From: Lutimonas saemankumensis
GTDB lineage: Bacteria > Bacteroidota > Bacteroidia > Flavobacteriales > Flavobacteriaceae
Assembly: GCF_020171465.1 (NCBI RefSeq)
Contig: NZ_JAIUZR010000003.1
Span: 62,001 to 126,000, forward strand
Length of the DNA stretch: 64,000 bases
Direction of reading: 5' to 3'
The position numbers were made by a program, and so were the translations under genes. Below, one piece after another: positions 57,576 to 64,000 of this stretch. The notes under the pieces were generated by a model, which saw only the letters and a program-made list of their open reading frames with translations, had not been told where the DNA came from and did no database searches. How positions within the stretch are numbered: the stretch's first letter is position 1; every line of letters begins with the position of its first letter.

Positions 57576-57698
57576 AGTAATATCTGTAAATCAACAAATT
57601 CTCCTTTTGAATTTTCGGTTTCTAAAAAATTGGTTTTTGTCAGTTTTGATTTTATTCCTACATGTTATTTTTTAGTATCTTCCCGCAAATTTCGAATC

Positions 57699-59003
57699 AT
57701 GAGAAAACTCGCTTTACATTGGAAAATCTTGTTAGGTATGGTATTAGGAGTTGCTTTTGGCTTCCTGATGGTTAGTTTTTCCGGAGGTAAAGAAATTGTT
57801 CAGGATTGGATCAAACCTTTTGGAACCATTTTTATCAATGCCTTGAAGTTAATTGCCGTTCCTCTGATTCTGGGGTCTCTGATAACAGGTGTTTCGGATC
57901 TAAAAGACATATCCAAGTTGTCCAAAATGGGTGGGAAAACCGTTTTAACCTATTTGATCACAACTGTTGTGGCGGTTACGATTGGTTTGTTGCTGGTTAA
58001 TGTTTTTACTCCAGGGGACTCCATATCTGAAAATACTCGAACCGAACTGGTTTCGAATTATGCCGATAACACACAGAAATATAAGGATGAAGCCGCGAAT
58101 CAGAAAAAACAAGGCCCTTTACAGGCGTTGGTTGATCTGGTTCCTGACAATATCATTGGGGCCTCGGGCAAGAATAAGAACATGTTGCAGGTTATCTTTT
58201 TTGCCATCTTTTTTGGGGTGGGGTTGATTCTGCTTCCCGAAGAAAGGGCCAGGCCTGTTAAAGATTTCTTTTCGAGTTTTAATGAAGTCATCCTTAAAAT
58301 GATCGATCTGATCATGCTGGCTGCACCTTACGGGGTATTTGCTTTGTTAGCTGCTCTAATCGTAGAGTCTCCCAGCGCTGACCTGTTTAAGGCCTTGGGC
58401 TGGTATGCTTTAACCGTATTATTTGGATTGTTGATCATGATTTCTTTCTATACATCGGTTGTATTCCTGTTTACAGGGAAGAGGCCGAAGGAGTTCCTTC
58501 AGGGGATATCTCCGGCTCAATTACTGGCATTTTCAACGAGTTCCAGCGCGGCTACACTTCCGGTTACCATGGAGCGTGTCAATGAGCATTTAGGGGTAGA
58601 TGAGGAGGTTTCGAGTTTTGTTTTGCCCATTGGAGCAACTATAAATATGGATGGAACAAGTTTGTATCAGGCTGTGGCAGCGGTTTTTATTGCTCAGGCC
58701 TTTGGTATGGACCTTTCGCTGGGGGTACAACTGGGTATTGTTGCCACTGCAACCCTCGCAAGCATTGGGTCAGCGGCGGTTCCCGGGGCAGGAATGGTTA
58801 TGCTGGTCATTGTCCTGGCTCAGGCAGGAATTCCCGAGGCCGGACTTGCTTTGATCTTTGCTGTAGACAGGCCACTCGATATGTGCAGGACAGTGGTTAA
58901 TGTAACAGGTGATGCCACGGTGGCTACTATAATAGCCAGATCCGAAGGAAAACTTGGAGTTCCTAAAGTAAAAGACTGGGACGATAATTACCAGAAATCA
59001 TAA
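57699..59003 (+). CDS. Dicarboxylate/amino-acid:cation symporter (DAACS)
   Basis: A 434-residue transporter of the glutamate/aspartate/C4-dicarboxylate family. The re-entrant loop FSTSSSAATLPVTMERV and the transport-domain signature PIGATINMDGTSLYQAVAAVFIAQ are complete, as is the second hairpin region IGSAAVPGAGMVML and the substrate helix FAVDRPLDMCRTVVNVTGDA. The Arg in the last motif, at the position that binds side-chain carboxylates, favours acidic amino acids or dicarboxylates. ATG 57699 gives the normal N-terminus (MRKLALHWKILLGMVLG). Confidence 0.95.
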   Translation: MRKLALHWKILLGMVLGVAFGFLMVSFSGGKEIVQDWIKPFGTIFINALKLIAVPLILGSLITGVSDLKDISKLSKMGGKTVLTYLITTVVAVTIGLLLVNVFTPGDSISENTRTELVSNYADNTQKYKDEAANQKKQGPLQALVDLVPDNIIGASGKNKNMLQVIFFAIFFGVGLILLPEERARPVKDFFSSFNEVILKMIDLIMLAAPYGVFALLAALIVESPSADLFKALGWYALTVLFGLLIMISFYTSVVFLFTGKRPKEFLQGISPAQLLAFSTSSSAATLPVTMERVNEHLGVDEEVSSFVLPIGATINMDGTSLYQAVAAVFIAQAFGMDLSLGVQLGIVATATLASIGSAAVPGAGMVMLVIVLAQAGIPEAGLALIFAVDRPLDMCRTVVNVTGDATVATIIARSEGKLGVPKVKDWDDNYQKS

Positions 59004-59010
59004 AATTAAA

Positions 59011-59036
59011 AAAGTGGCCTTAGCCACTTTTTTTTA
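59011..59036. terminator. Bidirectional terminator between symporter and fabH
   Basis: A perfect 8-bp stem (AAAGTGGC at 59011-59018 with GCCACTTT at 59023-59030), a 4-nt loop, T run on the right and A run on the left. It serves both convergent genes. Confidence 0.9.
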
Positions 59037-59056
59037 CTTCTTATTTATGGAATCTT

Positions 59057-60061
59057 TTACCATCTCATCAAAAGGCTTCCCCAGGTAAACCCACTTCCAA
59101 AAGCTGCCAGAAGAACAATATCATTCTCTTTTACTTTTCCTTTTTCCCAGGCTTCTGTAAGAGCAATAACTATTGAAGCCGCCGTAGTATTTCCATAACT
59201 CATGATATTATTATAAACCTGTTCGTTTTTCAGCTTGAATTTTTGCTGAATGAACTGTGCAATTCTTAAATTGGCCTGATGCGGAATAAAAAGATCAATA
59301 TCTTCAGCAGACATTTTGTTCGCTGCCAAAGCTTCCATGATCACCTCGCTAAAACGTACCACCGCATTCTTGAATACAAAAGTTCCATCCATATACGGGA
59401 AATAAGAGATGTCTTCCTCTTTAGAACTGAGAATTTCAGGAACCCAGTGCTTGATGCTAGGTGATTCTACAATTAACTTATCAGCAAATCGGCCTTCACT
59501 GTGAAGGTGAGAAGAAAGGATTCCTTTATTATTATCTTCTGTTCTCGACAGGACGCAGGCCCCGGCACCGTCTCCAAATATGACCGAAACACCTCTTCCA
59601 CGAGTGGTTTTGTCGAGTCCGTTACTGTGATATTCCGAACCGATTACAAGTATATTTTTGTACATGCCCGTTTTTATGAACTGATCGGCCGTTGACATGG
59701 CATATACAAAACCAGAACATTGATTTCTTACATCGAGTGCCCCAACGGTTTTCATGCCAAGCATATCCTGAATCTGAACCCCGCAACCCGGAAAATAGTA
59801 ATCTGGGCTCAGCGTAGCAAAAATGATAAAATCAATATCGTCTTTGTTAAGTCCGGCCCTTTCAATAGCCGTCTCAGCCGCTTTTGCACCCATGGTTGCT
59901 GAGGTTTCATTACTACCTTCCTTAATCCACCGACGTTCCTTTATTCCTGTTCTTTCCTGGATCCATTCATCACTGGTATCCATGATCTTGGAAAGATCGT
60001 CATTTGTTACAATATTGTCCGGCACATAGAAGCCTAATCCGGTAATCTTTGAGTTATACAT
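59057..60061 (-). CDS. fabH: Beta-ketoacyl-ACP synthase III family protein
   Basis: A 334-residue KAS III thiolase-fold enzyme. The Cys-His-Asn triad is visible in VRNQCSGFVYAM, FIPHQANLRI and YGNTTAAS. KAS III starts fatty-acid elongation by condensing acyl-CoA (branched or acetyl) with malonyl-ACP. It is not next to plsX or rpmF, the usual housekeeping position, so this may be an additional copy acting on another acyl primer. The ATG at 60061 gives the normal N-terminus (MYNSKITGLGFYVPDN); the longer frame adds 31 unrelated residues. Confidence 0.9.
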   Translation of the reverse strand: MYNSKITGLGFYVPDNIVTNDDLSKIMDTSDEWIQERTGIKERRWIKEGSNETSATMGAKAAETAIERAGLNKDDIDFIIFATLSPDYYFPGCGVQIQDMLGMKTVGALDVRNQCSGFVYAMSTADQFIKTGMYKNILVIGSEYHSNGLDKTTRGRGVSVIFGDGAGACVLSRTEDNNKGILSSHLHSEGRFADKLIVESPSIKHWVPEILSSKEEDISYFPYMDGTFVFKNAVVRFSEVIMEALAANKMSAEDIDLFIPHQANLRIAQFIQQKFKLKNEQVYNNIMSYGNTTAASIVIALTEAWEKGKVKENDIVLLAAFGSGFTWGSLLMRW

Positions 60062-60166
60062 AGTTGTACCATTATTTAGTTGTTGTCTTGTTTTCAGTAA
60101 GTAAAAGGCATAGTATTCTAAGCTCCAGTCCTGTTCTGGAAAGGTGAAGTTCATGCACGATTAAAG

Positions 60167-60174
60167 CAAAGATA
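60167..60174 (-). promoter_or_regulatory. -7 element of fabH
   Basis: TATCTTTG on the - strand matches TAnnTTTG, leaving a leader of about 100 nt. The rest of the 60062-60319 gap, which must also hold the htpG promoter, shows nothing else clear. Confidence 0.4.
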
Positions 60175-60319
60175 CATAATTCAATTTAGATTTTGCGGCT
60201 CCTTTTAGCGCTGAAACAGGGGTGGATCAACGGAATTATGTCATCTTGTCAGGATAAAGATTTTGGTATTTATTTTGATAAAGTTGCTGTGTATGTTAAA
60301 ATCATAAATAAACTAAATT

Positions 60320-62230
60320 ATGGCAAAAGGAAAAATAAATGTGGCGGTAGAAAACATTTTCCCGTTGATAAAACGATTTTTATATTCGGATCATGAGATC
60401 TTTTTAAGAGAGCTGATTTCGAATGCTACCGATGCAACTTTAAAATTGAAGCACCTCGCATCGATTGGTGAATTCAAGGGTGATGCTGACAATGTAAAAC
60501 TTGAGGTTAAAATTGATAAGGAAGGTAAAAAGCTTCACATTATAGATCAGGGTATTGGAATGTCCAAAGAAGAAGTGAAGAAGTATATCAATGATATTGC
60601 TTTCTCTGGAGCAGAAGAGTTTTTGGAAAAATTCAAGGACGAAAAAAATGATGCAGGAATTATAGGGCACTTTGGTTTGGGATTTTATTCCGCTTTTATG
60701 GTGGCCGAACAGGTTGAAATCCATACTAAATCATTTGTAGAAGATGAACCTGCCGCTCACTGGATCTGTGATGGATCCCCTGAATACACACTGAAGAATT
60801 CTGAAAAGAAAGACAGAGGTACGGAAATCATCCTTCATATTGATGAAGATTCTCTTGAATTTCTTGAAGAGAACAGGATCAATGAATTGCTTAATAAATA
60901 CAACAAGTTCATGCCGGTTCCGATCAAGTTTGGTACGGAGGAAGTTGCTGATCCGGAGCATGAGCCTAAAACGATCAAGGATGAGGAAGGTAAGGAAACC
61001 AAGGAGCCTCAAAAAATGATCACTGTTGACAGAATCATTAATAATCCAAACCCTGCATGGACAAAACAGCCAAGCGACTTAAAGGATGAAGAATACAAAA
61101 GCTTTTATAGAGAATTGTACCCAATGCAATTTGAAGAGCCCCTTTTTCATATTCATTTAAACGTTGACTATCCGTTCAATCTGACAGGAATTTTGTACTT
61201 CCCGAAATTGACAACCAACATGGATGTGCAGAAGGACAAAATCCAACTGTACCAGAATCAGGTGTTTGTAACGGATAATGTGGAGGGAATAGTTCCTGAT
61301 TTCCTTCAAATGCTTAGAGGGGTTATCGATTCACCGGATATTCCTTTGAATGTATCGAGAAGTTATTTGCAGGCTGACGGGGCAGTAAAGAAAATTTCAT
61401 CTTATATCACGAAGAAAGTAGCTGATAAATTAAGTTCTTTATTTAAGAATGACAGAGAAGGTTTTGAAAAGAAATGGGACGATATCAAGATCGTTATTGA
61501 ATATGGAATGTTGTCGGAACCAAAATTCTTTGAAAAGGCACAGAAATTTGCACTTTACCCAACAACTAAGGATGAGTACCTCACTTTTGATGAGTTGAAA
61601 GATAAAATCAAAGCGGCTCAAACTGATAAGGACGGGAATCTTGTTGTTTTATATGCAAGCGACAAAGAAGCTCAACATGGTTTCATTGAAGAAGCCAATG
61701 AAAAAGGATACGAGGTTTTACTCCTTGATTCACCAATTGTTTCTCATTTGATCCAGAAGCTGGAAGGTGATGGTGATAAGGTTAAATTTGCACGTGTAGA
61801 TTCAGATTCACTGGAAAAATTGATTCAAAAAGAAGAAGATCAGGTTTCAAAATTATCACAGGAGGATCAGGATAAATTAAAAGGGTATATCGAAGAAATC
61901 GTGCCGAAGGAAAAATATACCGTACAATTGGAGGCCATGGATTCAAAATCAAGTCCTTTTATCATTACACAACCTGAGTTTATGAGAAGGATGAAAGAGA
62001 TGCAGCAAACCGGCGGCGGTGGTATGATGGGTATGGGAGGATTCCCTGAGATGTATAATCTTGTAGTCAATACAAACAGTGACCTGATGCAGAAGATCCT
62101 AAAAGCAAAAGGTAAGCGAACTGAGTATATCAACCAGGCTTTAGATCTGGCCCGATTGTCTCAAAATCTACTGCAGGGAAAAGAAATGACTGACTTTATC
62201 AGGAGAAGTTATGAATTGATGAACAATTAA
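60320..62230 (+). CDS. htpG: Molecular chaperone HtpG (Hsp90)
   Basis: A 636-residue bacterial Hsp90. The GHKL ATP-binding motifs are present (LRELISNATDATLK, IIDQGIGMSKEEV, GHFGLGFYSAFMVAEQ), followed by the middle domain with the catalytic Arg segment (LPLNVSRSYLQ-type: IPLNVSRSYLQAD) and a C-terminal dimerisation domain. A Gly/Met-rich loop (QQTGGGGMMGMGGFPEMY) lies near the end, as common in Bacteroidota HtpG. It has its own terminator at 62251-62279. Heat or stress induction is expected but no regulatory site is visible. Confidence 0.97.
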   Translation: MAKGKINVAVENIFPLIKRFLYSDHEIFLRELISNATDATLKLKHLASIGEFKGDADNVKLEVKIDKEGKKLHIIDQGIGMSKEEVKKYINDIAFSGAEEFLEKFKDEKNDAGIIGHFGLGFYSAFMVAEQVEIHTKSFVEDEPAAHWICDGSPEYTLKNSEKKDRGTEIILHIDEDSLEFLEENRINELLNKYNKFMPVPIKFGTEEVADPEHEPKTIKDEEGKETKEPQKMITVDRIINNPNPAWTKQPSDLKDEEYKSFYRELYPMQFEEPLFHIHLNVDYPFNLTGILYFPKLTTNMDVQKDKIQLYQNQVFVTDNVEGIVPDFLQMLRGVIDSPDIPLNVSRSYLQADGAVKKISSYITKKVADKLSSLFKNDREGFEKKWDDIKIVIEYGMLSEPKFFEKAQKFALYPTTKDEYLTFDELKDKIKAAQTDKDGNLVVLYASDKEAQHGFIEEANEKGYEVLLLDSPIVSHLIQKLEGDGDKVKFARVDSDSLEKLIQKEEDQVSKLSQEDQDKLKGYIEEIVPKEKYTVQLEAMDSKSSPFIITQPEFMRRMKEMQQTGGGGMMGMGGFPEMYNLVVNTNSDLMQKILKAKGKRTEYINQALDLARLSQNLLQGKEMTDFIRRSYELMNN

Positions 62231-62250
62231 TTCGATATTTTGACAGAATA

Positions 62251-62279
62251 AAAAAACCACTCATTTGAGTGGTTTTTTT
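62251..62279 (+). terminator. Rho-independent terminator after htpG
   Basis: An extended stem AAAAAACCACTCA / TGAGTGGTTTTTT (62251-62263 with 62266-62278) with U and A tracts on either side; it can serve the convergent vanX-like gene too. Confidence 0.88.
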
Positions 62280-62295
62280 ATGTTTTTGAATTCAA

Positions 62296-62997
62296 TTATT
62301 CAATTGGGAAATCAAAGTAAGTATTTGGATAGGGTTCATCCTTAAGGGTGAAATGCCACCATTCTTTTGGGTAGGATTGCCATCCGTGTTTTTCCATTCG
62401 CCTTTTAAGCAAAAGTCTAAGCGAGTGCTGATTTTTGGTGATTGTCGCTGTGTGATCAGTTGCGGACACTTCGTCAAACAAATCATATGGACTGCCCATA
62501 TTTAAAATCTGTTTGGTTTTAAGCGAAACGATAGTTACATCCACAGTACTTCCTCTGCTGTGTCCGGATTTAACCGAAATATATCCTTTGGCAAAGAGAT
62601 CTTTCTTTTCAACATTAGGATAAAACTGCGGTTTCATGGTGGTGTCGCTGATGTCTTCTGACCATTCTACAAAATCATTCGTAGCTTGCTGTGGCCTGTA
62701 GGCATCATATACCATAAGTCCAAATCCCAGACGTTCTAATTCGTCCTGAACTTTTTTAAGCGCATAGGCAGCTTCTTTGGTTAGTAAGCATTTTGGTTCC
62801 TTGTAACCTTGTATAGGTCTTCCCACAAAATTGTTGTCACCATAATACCTTAGGTCTGATCGTAAGTTTGGCATAATTTCTTTTAAGTCAACAAAATCCT
62901 CTTTAGACGGTGGACGTTCTGTTGAAGTCTGTCCTAAAGTGGTGAAACTAAGCAGTGCAACTACTGCCAAACTTTTTAAAATGATATTCAATTTCAT
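62296..62997 (-). CDS. Exported D-alanyl-D-alanine dipeptidase (VanX/DdpX family)
   Basis: A 233-residue M15D zinc dipeptidase with a signal peptide (MKLNIILKSLAVVALLSF, ending near GQ). The motifs are those of VanX: YDAYRPQQA with the stabilising Arg, SGHSRGSTVDVTI (HxxxxxxD zinc ligands) and EWWHFTL (catalytic Glu and third His). These enzymes cut D-Ala-D-Ala. In a Gram-negative periplasm it probably recycles peptidoglycan-derived or external D-dipeptides rather than giving vancomycin resistance, since no vanHA-type genes are present. Confidence 0.93.
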   Translation of the reverse strand: MKLNIILKSLAVVALLSFTTLGQTSTERPPSKEDFVDLKEIMPNLRSDLRYYGDNNFVGRPIQGYKEPKCLLTKEAAYALKKVQDELERLGFGLMVYDAYRPQQATNDFVEWSEDISDTTMKPQFYPNVEKKDLFAKGYISVKSGHSRGSTVDVTIVSLKTKQILNMGSPYDLFDEVSATDHTATITKNQHSLRLLLKRRMEKHGWQSYPKEWWHFTLKDEPYPNTYFDFPIE

Positions 62998-63218
62998 TAT
63001 TGCAATTGTTAAGAATGCTTGTCTTAAAACGAAGATTTAACATATTTATTATTTTTTACCAGGAGTTTTTTTGATAAGGGTTCAAATATTGTTTTTCGGT
63101 GGTAGGGATATGAAGGTTTGATTATAGTTATTATATTGATAATATTTGCTAAAATATTCATTAATATGCTTTTAACTTTTGTAATTTAGATTCATAATTC
63201 ATTTAAGGTATCAATGAG

Positions 63219-63863
63219 ATGGTAAAAGGAAAATCCCGTAAGAAAATGCCAACCGAGGCCGAGAAAGAAAGAGGTCGGGAAGTGCTTTTTAGTTTGAAGG
63301 TTTTGATGAACGTGTTGTTTGCACTTCTTATTTTTCAATCTTTTCTCATTTTGCCAAGGCCAGAGGATCCTGAACTTGAATACTATACCCTGGCTCAGAT
63401 ATTCGAGGGTAATATTGATAAGCTTATGGTTATGCTGATCGGGCTGGTTCTTATTGTGACCTATTGGATTCAAATCAATAAGCAACTGGGTAATTTGGTG
63501 CGCAGTTCAATGTTTCATGCCGGGGTAGGGGTTGCCCAGATGATCTGTTTGATGCTATATTTGTATTTTGTTCGTTTTGATATGGAATTTGAAGGCCTCA
63601 TCATAGCGCTTCAAATGCAAAGCGTTTTTTTAGCTTTAGCAGGATTTTTAGGGGTTTATAACTGGGTTTATGCCAGAAAGCATAAGTTGACTTCTGAGCA
63701 GATCAATGAAAAAGAAGAAAAGAAAATGTTTTTTCAACTATTACCTGAACCTTCTGCAGCGCTTTTTGCACTTCCTTTTGCATCGATCAGTCCAGAGGCC
63801 TGGTCTTTATCTTTTTTAATCATTTTTCCGCTCACCTTTATATGTAACAAACTGTCAAGGTAA
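63219..63863 (+). CDS. Multi-spanning membrane protein, possibly TMEM175-like
   Basis: A 214-residue protein with a basic N-terminus (KGKSRKKMPTEAEKERGRE) and about six hydrophobic segments, including VLFSLKVLMNVLFALLIFQS, LMVMLIGLVLIVTYWIQINK, AGVGVAQMICLMLYLYFV, LIIALQMQSVFLALAGFLGV and two at the C-terminus. The placing of a YWIQINKQ segment after helix two is reminiscent of the 'YWxxHHxLF' of TMEM175/DUF1211 potassium channels, but the FSDG motif of that family is not seen, so the assignment is weak. It lies convergent to an S1/P1 nuclease gene, 9 nt away. Confidence 0.75.
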   Translation: MVKGKSRKKMPTEAEKERGREVLFSLKVLMNVLFALLIFQSFLILPRPEDPELEYYTLAQIFEGNIDKLMVMLIGLVLIVTYWIQINKQLGNLVRSSMFHAGVGVAQMICLMLYLYFVRFDMEFEGLIIALQMQSVFLALAGFLGVYNWVYARKHKLTSEQINEKEEKKMFFQLLPEPSAALFALPFASISPEAWSLSFLIIFPLTFICNKLSR

Positions 63864-63872
63864 AATCAGTCT

Positions 63873-64000
63873 TTATCCAAAAATTTCATTTAGGATTTTA
63901 GCAAGTCTTATCCCGGATTTCTGCAACTGAGATTGCACTGTTTCAAAATGGTCGTAAGAATAGCGATATCCCAGTTTTTCATCCATTTTGGCAGATGCAT
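63873..64000 (-). CDS. S1/P1 nuclease family protein, C-terminal end (cut by window end)
   Basis: The - strand frame from the window edge encodes a 42-residue C-terminus reading ASAKMDEKLGYRYSYDHF, then ETVQSQLQKSGIRLAKILNEIFG, and stops at 63873. The 'GGIRLAxxLNxIFG' type ending is characteristic of bacterial S1/P1 zinc-dependent nucleases (phospholipase C/P1 nuclease fold). The rest of the gene lies outside. Such enzymes are exported and degrade single-stranded nucleic acid or remove 3'-phosphates. Confidence 0.72.
   Translation of the reverse strand, partial: ASAKMDEKLGYRYSYDHFETVQSQLQKSGIRLAKILNEIFG

Noticed and set aside
62296-62997. Vancomycin-resistance gene cluster
   Set aside because: Only a VanX-like enzyme is present, exported and without vanH, vanA or vanRS. 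A wall-recycling or nutritional role is more likely.
1-64000. tRNA or rRNA genes, CRISPR arrays, insertion sequences, prophage
   Set aside because: No GC-rich cloverleaf-like segment, direct-repeat array, transposase, integrase or phage structural gene was seen on either strand; the gaps are short and AT-rich.

Overview
The window is a continuous stretch of chromosome from a member of the Bacteroidota, most probably family Flavobacteriaceae. Four things point there. Start regions lack Shine-Dalgarno sequences and instead carry the flavobacterial -7 box TAnnTTTG; I found it upstream of about fifteen transcription units. Two TonB-dependent receptors have an N-terminal carboxypeptidase-regulatory domain. 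There are many short lipoprotein signals ending in Cys. Several genes are of types typical of the group: the HemC-HemD fusion, the DUF6787-like membrane protein, the NBP35/Mrp protein without a C-terminal CxxC, and YwqK/MORN lipoproteins. Gene density is high. I see no rRNA, tRNA, CRISPR array, insertion sequence or prophage.

Layout. 1-4.1 kb: a tight + strand operon that reads like a pathway from glucose or another aldose, through a lactone and gluconate, to ribulose-5-phosphate. It holds a GMC flavoprotein dehydrogenase (cut by the window edge), its TAT-exported small subunit, an SMP-30 lactonase and one polypeptide fusing gluconokinase to 6-phosphogluconate dehydrogenase. 4.2-6.8 kb: a 49-residue protein, a small unknown protein, guanine deaminase and fumarase C. 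6.9-12.2 kb: two related TonB-dependent receptors flanking a 55-residue membrane peptide gene. 12.3-24 kb: housekeeping and envelope genes (ArsC-like, TatD, Ogt, an 1138-residue outer-membrane protein, glycyl-tRNA synthetase, a coiled-coil membrane protein, ComF, an Ig-like lipoprotein, Mrp and a NifU-domain protein). 24.2-26.5 kb: the homogentisate branch of tyrosine breakdown (hmgA, hppD). 26.6-36.3 kb: mixed envelope and signalling genes, including two metallophosphoesterases, ComM/YifB, a DUF5519 lipoprotein, a translationally coupled PAS-MBL pair, a cyclase-family lipoprotein and a MORN lipoprotein.

36.4-40.8 kb: a - strand operon of GntP-type permease, RidA, DSD/DTA-type PLP enzyme, lipoprotein and M19 dipeptidase. 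It looks like a system for taking up and breaking down a small D-amino acid or dipeptide. 41.4-43.1 kb: HAD phosphatase and prfB. 43.2-46.6 kb: pxpABC (5-oxoprolinase) and threonine aldolase. 46.7-47.3 kb: an exported MsrA.

47.4-56.9 kb: the heme pathway from glutamyl-tRNA to protoheme. The - strand operon is hemA-hemCD-hemB-hemL-hemE-hemN and the divergent + strand pair is hemH-hemJ. 57-64 kb: small membrane proteins, a dicarboxylate/amino-acid:cation symporter, FabH, HtpG, an exported VanX-like dipeptidase, a TMEM175-like membrane protein and the C-terminus of an S1/P1 nuclease.

The strongest candidates for something new are the pathway-ordered glucose/gluconate operon with its kinase-dehydrogenase fusion, the GntP-RidA-DTA-dipeptidase operon, the PAS-MBL pair, and a recurring promoter arrangement (TAnnTTTG, four bases, ATG) at three genes that suggests leaderless transcripts. 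Functions are inferred from motifs read by eye; no database search was run.
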